Part shown: piece by piece, positions 20,153 through 30,548 of the stretch
Layout of the letters: the number at the start of each line of letters is the position of its first letter
Numbering within the stretch: position 1 is the stretch's first letter
NCBI GenBank assembly: GCA_965112735.1
Contig: OZ218960.1
Coordinates: forward strand, 1,116,001 to 1,180,000
Direction of reading: 5' to 3'
DNA from: Phaeosaccion multiseriatum
Taxonomy: Eukaryota > Ochrophyta, other classes
DNA length: 64,000 nt
Program-made: the position numbers and the translations under genes
The notes under the pieces: generated by a model
What the model was told of the DNA's origin: nothing
The model's database searches: none
What the model saw: the letters and a program-made list of their open reading frames with translations, nothing else

Positions 20153-21778
20153 CTACCGCTGCAACGATGCCTCCACCCCATCCGCCCAGGAAGAACCTGC
20201 CCATCCCGTGGCGAATGTTCCGTGGTTGCTTGATTCGCTGCTGGAGGAGAGCAGCGCGTTGATTTGGGTCGTTTGCTGCGACCATCTTCTGCACCCCCCG
20301 GGGGTGGTTCACAACCTCACACAGGGCCACAAAAGGTCAGCGGTTGGCCAGCAAGCTGAGCTCTCAGACGACTGGAGGGAGGGAGGGAGGGAGGGAGGGA
20401 GGGAGGGAGGGAGGGAGGGAGGGAGGGAGGGAGGGAGGGAGGGAGGGACGGCAGGGCAAGACCAGACCGAGGCAGCACATGAAAGCATAGGACCGGACCG
20501 TACAGGCCAAAGCGAGTACACGTGTGAGTGCGTGCGTGCGCAGAAGATGCTTTCCGGGTCGATAGACGGGCAATAATATGCAGCCCCTCCTCTTCCCTCT
20601 AGCTGGATAGACGGGCATGAATATGCAGCCTCTCCTCTTCCCTCTGGCTGAGAGAAGTACAATACAGCTTGTTCCTGCGATCTTACCTTCCCCTCCACAG
20701 TGCTCCGGGGTGGAGAGGTTGGTTCGAAAATTGGTGCGAGAATGGTATTTCAGGGTGGAACGTAAATGCCTGTTCCAATGGCGTCGCCGCACGTCACCGC
20801 GGAGAGGAGAGAGAGGGAGAGAGGGGGGGGGGGAGAGGGAGAGGGGAAGGGGGCGAAGAGGGAGATAGTGAAGGTGAGGGAGAAGGAGAATGGGATGCAG
20901 TGAATTGGATATGATGTATCGCAAGACAGACACCCCAGGACTACCGCCATATAGCCAGCTACACTTAGGTTACTCTCCGGACAGGGGGTGAGGGTAGAGA
21001 GGAACCTCACGACTTACTGAGAGCGGCGTGTTGGTGAGAATCTGCAGCCCTTTACTCGTACCGTTACTCAAGATGCCGAACCAGCTGGTTGGAGTAGTAC
21101 TCCGGAGGGAGGGCTGGTTGAGTTTCTTCGTTACCCTCACGATGGAGCTGCTTGTGGGAGGTATCGGCTGTTGCTGTGATCTCCTTGCCTCCTTCGCGTC
21201 CTCCAGCTTTCGGACAAGCCGCTGCGAGGCTTCCTCTTCCAGGGACTATCGGGCGAGATTCTGTGCGCGGTCTCGCAATCAAGAAGCTCAGCAGCTGTGG
21301 TCGCTACTGCTGGATCCTGCGCCGCCCCCCGCCCCCCCCCTAATTCCCGATCACGCTTGCAGGGGCCGAGGCGCACTTCTGCAGAGGGAGAAGGGTGCAC
21401 TTCCACCACCGCTTCTCTTCCGTTTCCCCGCTCTTGTCATTTCCCTCCTCCTCCGTAGCTGTCGGGAAATGCTGCAGCGACCAGGGCCACATTGTTGAGC
21501 GCTATCAAACTCATACTCTCTTCCTTCCCTGACCTACGTCGTCTCTTGCCCTTCTTCCCGTTTTCCCTCCTCTTCGCCGTCGCTTGCGCTCCAGTGGAGG
21601 TGATCTCCTGGACATCACTGTCATTATCCGACTCTATCGTGAGGTCGTGCTCCTCCCTCGCCTTTCTTTCCCTTTCCCTTTCCCCTCCCCCCCGGATATC
21701 CCCCTCGTCTTCTCCCTCCCTGTCTTTACTTTTTCGTTGCCGTCTTTTTGCAATGAGCGGTACAAACCCGTGGTAGCA
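20153..21778 (-). CDS. Unassigned charged protein, five exons, start unresolved
   Basis: I do not recognise this gene. Five exons join in phase: 21778-21538, 21458-21355, 21245-21018, 20769-20687 and 20288-20153 (stop), about 263 residues. The first is highly charged (KRRQRKSKDREG, then the acidic HDLTIESDNDSDVQEITS, which resembles a SUMO-interacting or CK2-type acidic patch). The third starts with a short coiled coil, LEEEASQRLVRKLEDAKEA, then Ser/Thr-rich sequence. The last is Ser-rich (INALLSSSSESS). No ATG is in frame in the first exon, so a further 5' exon must lie above 21778, inside or against the divergent HVA22 gene. A competing frame across 20092-20311 (Gly/Ala-rich) fits phase less well. 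Splice model is inferred; 20377-20450 holds a GGGA microsatellite between this gene's last intron landmarks. Confidence 0.4.
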
Positions 21779-21877
21779 CTACAGGCACCTCCACACGACA
21801 CTCCCCGCCCCCTTACTACCTTCCTTTACCTCAGCTGTTTGTGCTTTGCGCGGGAAGGAGCGAAGGGAGATTCTCAG

Positions 21878-23640
21878 ATGGCGGTACAGATTCGCACACG
21901 CGCATCGAGGTCAGCTCGGGGTGCAGTTAATCGCAGTTGGTATAGTTACAATGAAAGGGGGGATCGTAGCATGAGCGTGCTCGGGGAGGCTGCAGCAGCC
22001 GCAGGAGGAGCGGATGGTGGGGGGGGGGTGGGGAGCCATCTTCTTGACGGACTCGGGGAGGTCTTCAGCGGAGGCGCTGCGATGGATGAAGGCGGCGAGC
22101 TTCTGCTAGATGGCACGGTCGGGGATATGTGGAGAGAAGATGGTGGTTTGGATGCCGAGGCGTGTGCGATTGACGAAGGCGGCCTTCTGCAGGCCATACT
22201 TGAGTGGGCGAGGGACATCGGCCATGAGCTACAGGGCATCAAGCTTGAGCCATGGGAGGTGAGTGGTACGGGCGAAATGACTTGAGGCACTCTTGTTATC
22301 CGCTCAGGTCATCTCTCTGCATTTCTCTCGATCATGAGCACGTTCGACCCCATCTCCCTCTGTGCCTCTATCTATCTTTCTCTCCAACAACCCTCCATAT
22401 TCGTCCCTCTTTGTCCACCTGATGCACACCCCTCCCGCGTCTTCCTGAGTCGCCAGCGCAAATTGAATCGCCTTTTGATATTAAGAGTTGTTGTCATTAG
22501 CCGCTTTGCACCTTTGTGCGACTGCTGCTGCTCTGCCTGCTTACACCCTCCTCCCCCTCCTTCTCCTTCTCTTCCCCCCACCTCCCTCCTCCTCCTGCCC
22601 TCCCCCAGGTGTATCGAACCACCGCCGCGGAGACCTGGGACACTACCTTGTCCGCGAGCCGCCTGTGGGTCCGCAGCCTCATCAACTTCCTCACGCACGC
22701 AATCTCCGCCTCTGACGCGGCCCTCTACGCGTGGTGGAAGTTCTGGTACCTTTTCATGGCCCCTGTGTTTCAATTCCTCGCAATTCTGCTCGGTGGCTTT
22801 CGCGCGCCCCTGGCAGCAGTGGGTCGCTCCCTTGCTAGGGGCTTGGCGGGGAGCTGGCAGTGGCACGTCGGCCAACCCTGGTGGGTCCTGCTGATGGAGG
22901 CGGCGGTGGTCTCCAGTCTTATCGCACTGCACCTTCTGCGTCGGTTCGTGGCACGTGGGCAGTACATTCCCCGAGCGGCCGACAAGATTCGGTCGATTCG
23001 GGGCCAGATTTCCAGGCGATACGCGAGATGCATGGCCTATGTGCAGCACAAGAGTAAGGTGGCTGCGAGTCTGCTGCCCCACGCCGTCTACTGGCTCATT
23101 GCGCTGCTGCTTGTGCGGTACATGCCCTTTTTAGAGGTGGTGAATTGGTATACCTGGCACTTGATCTTTACCGTGGTGCCAGTGGTGTCCACCACCTTTC
23201 AAGTGCTCTCGGTGCGGGAGTTGTTGGTGGCCCAGCACGGCGGAGGACGTCAGGGGAAGACCGGAGGGGGGGTGGCAGTAGCAGCAGCAGCAGTAGCGGG
23301 AGCAGGAGCAGTAGGGGCTGCTGGAAGTGCAAGTCCATCTCCTGCAGCGGCGATGGCTGCTACGGAAGCCGCCGGGGAGGCAGGCGCACAGGGCGTGTCG
23401 GGACGGTTGCGTCGAGGCTCTGCAGCATCCACAGCAGGAGCAGCAGCAGTAGCAGCAGCGGATGCAGCAACCGAAGCCGCGTCAGGAGTGGCAGGAGAAG
23501 GAGGACCGCGGAGGGCGTCTCCACGGCTAGCTGCCACACGGTCACCCCGGACTACGAGGCTGGGTATTGGCAGCGGCGGCGGCGGCGGCGGCGGGGTGGG
23601 GGGTGGAGGCAGCGGCAGCATCCGCATGACTACCACCGGT

Positions 23641-23675
<35 letters not shown>

Positions 23676-24103
23676 CAGCAGTGGGGGAAGCTCAGGGGAG
23701 CGCACGACGATCGATGAGGCGATGTTGGAACGTACACTCATGTTCTGGGTGGTGTATGCCTTTCTGGGCACGTGTCTGTTTCTCGTCACGCGCCTGCCCT
23801 TCGTGGAGCGTGTGCTGAATCGGCTGCCGCACGCACACGAGTGGGCCTTTTACTTCTTCCTGTGGCTGCAGCTGCCAGGCGAGGTGGGCGGGGTGTACAT
23901 TGTGTATCAGTTCACAGAGCCCACCATTCGGAAGCACGTGTCGTACCTTCGACCTCGCAGCAGCGGTAGTATACACGGCAGCGGCAACAATATCAGCAGC
24001 CTCAGCATGGCCACCACAAACGGCGGCAGCGGCAGCAGCAGTAGTAGTAGTAATAGTAGTGGTAGGAGGGCGTCGTCGAGTAGAGGAGGCAAGCGGCGAG
24101 GCA

Positions 24104-24142
<39 letters not shown>

Positions 24143-25297
24143 CAGGAGTATCGAGCGATGTGGGCACCGCGGCTGAGAAGTCCGCCTTCCTGCTGCGAAT
24201 CCTTGTGGCCCTGCGCATTGTGTCTGCTGACTTTGCCGAAGTGATTTCTCAGAATGTGGCGGACAGCTGGCCCCTCCTGCCCACCGGCTTCTTTGTCTTC
24301 GCCCCCACCTACATTGCTCACATGGGATGCATGTATGCGGGGATGGTGGTACCGGCGCTCAACTCCATACAGGTGAGATGATGAGCTGTATAGGGCTTTG
24401 CTGGGGTTTGGGGTCAGTTGGGGTGGGGATTGGTTTCGTGGGTTTGTTTTGTTTGTTTGTTTGTTTGTTTTGGTTTATTTTTTCCTCCTCTTCCGGGCAT
24501 TTATTTAGCCAGAGCTGGCAGAAGTCTCCACACTCTTGTTGGAGACGGGCACCAAGTCGCTGTTGTTTATCAACATAGTGGACGGAAGGGTGCCAGTTTA
24601 TGAAAGAGTGCACTTTGCCCTGCCACACTGGCGTGCCTGGGGCTGACGCCGCTTGGAAGTGCTTTGTTTTGGGTGTGTGTGTGTGGGGTGGGTCGGAGTG
24701 GAGCGACGGCCGTCATCGCGCTTTGCGTGTGCGTGATCTTACAGCTTTGATTCTACTTGTGTGCATGCGTGTGTGTGTGTGCGCGCGTGTGTGTATATGT
24801 GTGTGTGCGTGTGTGTTAAATACTTTTTTTGTGTTGTGTGTTATCAAACCTCCAAGACCCGTCATCTGATTTGGTTCCTGCGCCCCGCCCGGCCTCTCCC
24901 CTCCCCTCCTCTCCCCTTCCTTCCTTCCATCCCCATCCCATCGCCCCTTGCCCATGTCACAAACCCCACCACACCAAACGCACATACCCAAACGATGCAA
25001 ACGACACAACCAAACCATGCACAACAACCTCTATATCAAAAGGTTCTGTCTCGGCCCCGAACTGGCCAGCTGGTGTCCATGTCCAAGCTGCGGTGGTTGA
25101 CGTACTGGGCAGCCTACCCCGCCCTGTGGCGCTTTACTTGCGCGCTTCAGAGGCTGCTGTGGATCGTACCATTCACCACCCATTTGCAGCTGCTCATGCT
25201 GCTGTGGCTGCAGCTGCCCTACTTTAGGGGCGCAGAGGTACTGATTGATCGAGTGGAGCGAGCCATCGAGAGGCTGGAGCACATCTACGTTAATTAG
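21878..25297 (+). CDS. Large TB2/DP1/HVA22 (REEP-type) ER membrane protein
   Basis: Three exons, 21878-22258, 22609-24372 and 25043-25297, all phase 0, 799 residues. Residues 128-330 hold several hydrophobic segments (WKFWYLFMAPVFQFLAILLG, LLMEAAVVSSLIALHLL, AVYWLIALLLV). After a Ser/Ala/Gly-rich linker, residues about 499-575 look like a TB2/DP1 unit (TLMFWVVYAFLGTCLFL...WAFYFFLWLQLPGEVGGVYI). A second spacer is followed by another unit in exon 3 (LRWLTYWAAYPALWRF...LQLLMLLWLQLPYFRGAEVL). This family of hairpin membrane proteins bends ER tubules. The usual family size is 150-250 residues, so this is much longer and seems to carry two units. Start: first ATG of the open first exon. Poly-Ser and poly-Ala tracts come from AGC/GCA repeats. 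Confidence 0.8.
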
Positions 25298-25401
25298 TCG
25301 GTTGGGTAGGGAAAAAAACCAAGGAGACCAACAAAACCCCGATGGACTTCACGCAAGAGGAGCAAAACCAACTACAGCCATACACAAAGTTAGTTAGTCA
25401 T

Positions 25402-25640
25402 TTACGTCTGCGCTCTGCAGACCATCTCTCCCATGCCGATGGTATCAAAATCCTCCGACTGGCAGTTCTCGCTCACCGCAGCAGCAGCAGCAGCAGTAGT
25501 AGACGCAACAGCCGCTCTCCCATCCCTTCCTCCTCCCCTCCCCTCCTCGGGTCGCCGGCCTGGGACCATCTTCAACCTCCAGCCTGGGACATCGTAGAGC
25601 CAAAAAAGGGGCATTCCAAAAGGCGAGCGAGAAACCTTTT
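25402..25640 (-). pseudogene. Remnant of RRN7/TAF1B exon 1
   Basis: The minus-strand frame contains [18 protein letters not shown], matching [18 protein letters not shown] in exon 1 of the RRN7 gene at 46291. The first zinc cysteine has become Ser (SENCQ for CENCQ), the last CxxC pair is lost (VCRAQT then stop, for VCRECG), and the N-terminal Gln-rich part is gone. No later RRN7 exon follows; the HVA22 gene ends at 25297. Confidence 0.85.
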
Positions 25641-25673
25641 AGACTTTTGAAACACGATCTCTTCTCCCTAAGC

Positions 25674-28600
25674 ATGTACTATATGCGGGTGCTCGTGCCT
25701 TTGCTACTGCTGGAACTTACCGAAGCCTTTCATGGGCTGGGCTTCTGTTCCGGCGGACCGGCGGTGTGCAGGAGGCCCCATGGTTAGATGGTGGTGAGAG
25801 AAGTGTTGAAGCAAGTGGCAGGGGGGTAGTTTGAGGAGGGGGAGTGGGCTTTTTGGGTAGGTGCTGTCTGTGATGGGGGTGCGGGATTCCTCTCTCTTTG
25901 CTCCTTTCTTCTTTCTCGGTCTTCTTTGTTCCCTTGTCTCTCTTGGCTGGCTGGCTGGTATCAGCCAGTGTCTCTCTCTCGTCGGTTCCAGCCAGTCTGC
26001 CTTGAATCCCCACACGTCCTACTGCTCATGCACACTTTCTTTTGAGTTGGTGGCGTCAGTGATGAGGGTGTGATATATCTGTATCCTTTTTCTTGCTCTG
26101 TCTCTCTGGCTGTGCCTGGCTGGCTGGCTGCTACCTCCCTGCCTCGCTCGACTCGGCCCCGCCTGCTGTTCCTCTCCATCTGTGTCTCTTCCTCCCATTC
26201 CCCCTCTCTCCTGGTTCTCTTCGTTTCTCTTTTCTTCTCTGTCTCCCTCTAGTAGGACGCTCAGTCTTTTTGTGTCGCTGTCTCTGTTGCTCGCTCGGTC
26301 TTGCTTCCCTTCACCTGCAATCATCATGCTTTGCTTTCGATTGCTTGTTGAGCCTTGGCTGTGCCTGCCCGCCTGTGCCCGCACACCCTGTAACCCATAC
26401 TACGCCCGTGTTCTGTGCCTTCTCCCCAGTCCGTGCCCCGGCCTTCTCTCCTGCTGGACTTCAAACGCCGTGGCAGGGCCCGGGAGCAGTGATGAGCTCC
26501 CAAAGGGCCATCGCGGGCATGCCCCCCTCTCGAAGTCCCTGTCGTGGAGTGTCTTCTGTGCTGTCCATGAACATTAAGCAAGATGATGTTAGAGAGTCCT
26601 CACGGCGGTGGACAGGTACGGGCTCATGATGGCACGGACAAGCTGGTATGGAAGAAGAAGGCGTTTGCTTACTCTCGTGCTCACTCACTCACTCACTCAC
26701 TCACTCACTCACTCACTCCCTCACTCACTCCCTCACTCAATCTCTTCACTCACTCACGCACTCACTCACTCACTCACTCACTCACTCACTCACTCACTCA
26801 CTCACTCACTCACTCACTCACTCACTCACTCACTCACTCACTCACTCACTCACTCACTCACTCACTCACTCACCCACCCACTCACTCACTCACTCACTCA
26901 CTCACTCACTCACTCACTCACTCACTCACTCACTCACTCACTCACTCACTCACTCACTCACTCACTCACTCACTCACTCACTCACTCACTCACTCACTCA
27001 CTCACTCACTCCCTCGCTCCCTCTCTCTCTCACTCACTCACTCACTCACTCACTCACTCACTCACGCACTCACGCACTGACTCAATCACTCACGCACTCA
27101 CTCACTCACTCACTCACTCACTCACTCACTCACTGACTCACTGACTCACTCACTCACTCACTCACTCACTCACTCACTCACTCACACACTCACTCACTCA
27201 CTCACTCACTCACTCACTCACTCACTCACTCACTCACTCACTCACTCACTCACTCACTCACTCACTCACTCACTCACTCACTCACTCACTCACTCACTCA
27301 CTCACTCACTCACTCACTCACTCACTCACTCACTCACTCACTCACTCACTCACTCACTCACTCACTCACTCACTCACTCACTCACTCACTCACTCACCCA
27401 CTCACTCACTCACTCACTCACTCACTCACTCACTCACTCACTCACTCACTCACTCACTCACTCACTCACTCACTCACTCACTCGCTCACTCACTCACTCA
27501 CTCACCCACTCACTCACTCACTCACTCACTCACTCACTCCCTCGCCCCCTTCTTCGTTTTGCGTGTCTTATCTGACAGGCACGGAGGAACTTCCTCGCAT
27601 CCTTCACAGCACGTACCTGAAGACTCTGGACACGTACGTGAACGAGACACCAGTGAGGCACGTTCTGATGGTGTGGGGCCGCAGGTCTGTGGGCAAGACG
27701 CGCGCCATGGAGGAGGCCATCAAGAAGTGGAGTGAAGCGGGGAGGGCCGTGAGAGTTGTGGACCTCACGGGTGTCAAGATTGAGGCTGACAAGATTCCTT
27801 CCGAAATGGAGGGCGTGGTAACCATCGAGCCCAAGAGCAATGTCGACATCGGCGGCCCAAAGGGAGAAACGGCTTATCGAGTTCAAGCATCCTATCACCA
27901 GTACTCGATGTTTGACTGGAGGACGGACTTCGGCGAGGAAACTCCTGTGCTCGTCATCCGAGGCTTGCAAAAGCTTGTGCGCCGGAGGATGGCCAGGAGT
28001 ATGCCGCCGGTCAGGCGATATTTGACGCGTTGTTCGACCGCTTTCAAAAGCTCGTGCTTGGCAGCTCCTGGTGTGCAGTGATTGTGGAGAGCTCCGAGTA
28101 CCTGTGGAGCAGCCTTCAAAAGCATCTCACGTCTGCGCCGCAGTCCTTCCAGGCCACACAGGTGAAACTGTGGACCAAGGAGGAGGTGAGAAAAGCGCTT
28201 GTACGAGAGCCAAAGCTTCTCGACAATGACGGCGACAAGCGCATCGAATGCTTTACCGACAAGGAGTTTGAGTTGCTGTGGGATGCGGTGGGGGGCCATG
28301 CGGGGGAGATCTTTGACTTGCACTGCAGGCTGCGCATGGGCGAAACGCTGGAGGAGGCCCTGGAAGCCAAACTGAGTGCAACGGCGGGGTGGCTAAGCAC
28401 CATCATCAGCGCCCCACAAGGAGGCGATTTTGCGGCTTTCCTTGAGGTGGAGGACTCATCTAAGACCAAAGCACGGGCTGATGTCGAGGCTTGCCGCCGG
28501 ACCGTACTGGAGAAGCTAAAGGGGTCTCCCGTGAACGTTTTGCGCAGTGGTGTAAAGGAGGAGAAGGCACTACTGAGTCTCGATTACCTCATCAAGAGCG

Positions 28601-28692
28601 GTGTGCTGTGGGAGGATGAGAAGCGACAAACCATAACGCCAATGCACAGAGGGTATGAACTTGCCATCAAGGAGCAACTGGAGAGGAAGTAG
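25674..28692 (+). pseudogene. P-loop ATPase, duplicate copy with a 1-bp frameshift
   Basis: Exons 25674-25782, 26430-26615 and 27579-28692 mirror the intact paralogue at 43966-46166. Exon 1 codes the same signal-like peptide (MYYMRVLVPLLLLELTEAF). Walker A is intact (GRRSVGKT). In exon 3, AGCTTGTGCGCCGGAGGATG lacks one A relative to the paralogue's AGCTTGTGACGCCGGAGGAT (after 27979), so the frame shifts and stops at 28081; the second part resumes in another frame (LGSSWCAVIVESSEYLWSSL) and runs to the same C-terminus at 28692. Just upstream, a stretch differs in sequence and length from the paralogue (QASYHQYSMFDWRTDF). The VLVIRD motif reads VLVIRG. Either a recent pseudogene or a sequencing error in an otherwise coding gene; base choice elsewhere still looks coding. 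Confidence 0.75.
26683..27542 (+). repeat. CTCA/ACTC tetranucleotide array, about 860 bp
   Basis: An almost pure (CTCA)n tract fills intron 2 of ATPase copy A up to 36 bp before its acceptor. Interruptions (CCCA, CGCA, TGACT) are sparse. The same intron of copy B has about 180 bp. Frames of the Thr-His-Ser-Leu type here are repeat translations. Confidence 0.95.
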
Positions 28693-29638
28693 CTAGGCGG
28701 CGGTGGCGGCGGCGGTACAAGCGACCAAGCAAGCAAGGCCAAGAGGGAGAAGCGGTGTGGGGGAGGGAGAGGACACTCTATCAAGGCAGGGGAGAAGCAA
28801 GGGGGCGAGGGGAGCATGTAACAGGGAGAAGAGAGAGGGAGTGGATGAGGCATATCGTACTACGAAGTACTACGTAGTAGTAGGTAGGATGTGCAAAAGA
28901 AGAAATCGGCAGCACCGCAGAGAGAAGAGGCACGCGACCGACAAGAGCCCGCACATGCGTGTGGCTGTACGTGTCACAAAGAGGGGCGAGGGGCGAGGGG
29001 TGGGGCAGGGCAGGGTAGGGCAGGGGAGGGGAGGGGAGGGGAGGGGAGGGGAGGAGAGGGCAGGGGAGGGGAGGGGAGGGGAGGGGAGGGGAGGGGAGGG
29101 GAGGGGAGGGGAGGGGAGGGGAGGGGAGGGGAGGGGAGGGGAGGGGAGGGGAGGGGAGGGGAGGGGAGGGGAGGGGAGGGGAGGGGAGGGGAGGGGAGGG
29201 GAGGGGAGGGGAGGGGAGGGGAGGGGAGGGGAGGGGAGGGGAGGGGAGGGGAGGGGAGGGGAGGGGAGGGGAGGGGAGGGGAGGGGAGGGGAGGGGAGGG
29301 GAGGGGAGGGGAGGGGAGGGGGGAGGGGGGGGGGGAGTGGGGATGGAGAGAGGTAAGGGGATTAGGGTTTGGCTGCTTGCCTCCGCCCCTGCCGCGAATG
29401 CTCGAGTTTTTTCCGGAGAACGCATCTAGTCAACACAGCAAGGGTTTGCCCATTACTTGCCTCATCGAGTCTCTCGCCTCTGAAAAAGGGAAAGAAATGT
29501 GGGCTAAAAAAAGCCACTTTCCATGACTTATTCGACCTTGCTCTCTCGTCCTTCGCGCCATATTACGATTTGTCCTCCTGAGAGGCTCAGTCAAGTCCTT
29601 GTTTTGGCTTACCTACCCATCCTCCGATCCGACATCCT
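28693..29638. other. Spacer between ATPase copy A and the XRCC2-type gene
   Basis: 28693-28985 is the 3' flank shared with copy B. 28986-29335 is the GGGGA array. 29336-29638 is unique sequence with no recognised gene, presumably promoter and 5' UTR of the XRCC2-type gene. Confidence 0.6.
28986..29335 (+). repeat. GGGGA pentanucleotide array (G-quadruplex prone)
   Basis: About 65 near-perfect copies of GGGGA on the plus strand start exactly where similarity to duplication copy B ends. Four-G runs spaced by one A predict strong G-quadruplex or triplex formation. Both strands are open in several frames only because of the repeat. Confidence 0.95.
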
Positions 29639-30517
29639 ATGCATACGCCCCAGAAGGCTGCGCCGAGGAGACAGCCAAGTCCGAGGCCTGAAGCTTTGAG
29701 CGTCGAGAGGGATGAGACGGCCTTGTCGTCCTTCAGAAGACGCAGCAAGGCGACGCTGCGAACAGAGATTGAGTTCATAGATGAGCCTTACCAAGGTCGG
29801 TGGGGGGTAGGGAGCAGGCGGGATGACAGCTTGACGCAGAGATGGAGCTGATGAGAAGGCGGAGGTGGGGGGAACGATATGGCGGGGTGCAGAGCTTGCG
29901 GGGGGGGGCATGGATCACTACCGAGGGAGGAGATCGCAGTAGGATTTACGAGGACGTAAAAACTGAGGCATCCCTTGGTCATACATAGTTACATACATAC
30001 ATTTCGCATCGAGAGGCGCCTGCCGATCTGTCCTAGCAGCTCCTCCTCGTGGACGCATTGACATCCATCCGCTCTCCGTTTGCCCAATTCACTCATTTCA
30101 CAGGGGAAGGCCTCAAGCCTGGCACCATCGTAGAGCTCACGGGTGCGTCAGGCACGGGAAAGACAGAGGTAGGAGGAGGAGAGGAAAGACAAAGAGGTAA
30201 AGGATTTTGGGGAGGGAAGAGAGAGGTAGAGGATGGGAGGGTAACAAACAACACCTTGGTACTTGATTCTTCCTCCATCTATTTTGATCTGAACATAACT
30301 CTTGATGGTCGCCCTTCCAACCTTCGCCTCTTGACGATATCGATCAACCATGTGGAATGATCGGAGGAGAAGCGGTGACCAGGGTACACAATCTCCGTTT
30401 GCACTTTCGCTCCAGTCTTGACCCTCAGGGGAGAGTGATTCGCAGCGCGAATCCCCTTTGCTCTGTGTCTTCCTCCTCCTTCTCCTTCTGTCTTCCTCCT
30501 CCTTCTCCTTCTCCTCC

Positions 30518-30548
<31 letters not shown>

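Larger units (their letters stand above)
25400..28985 (+). repeat. Inverted segmental duplication, copy A (decayed)
   Basis: This block matches the reverse complement of 43690-46580 in order and content: RRN7 exon 1 remnant, ATPase exons 1-3, CTCA-repeat intron, and 3' flank ending at a shared GTGTCAC before the GGGGA array. Long shared stretches (for example CTTCTCCCCAGTCCGTGCCC at ATPase exon 2) show close similarity, with substitutions and indels elsewhere. The extra length is mostly in the repeat intron. Confidence 0.9.

Noticed and set aside
26583-27144. Three overlapping long open frames of Thr-His-Ser-Leu repeats
   Set aside because: Translation of the CTCA tetranucleotide in all phases; the tract is an intron between well-supported ATPase exons.
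28781-29526. Gly-Glu-Gly-Arg and Pro-Leu-Pro-Ser repeat frames
   Set aside because: Pentanucleotide GGGGA translated in several frames.
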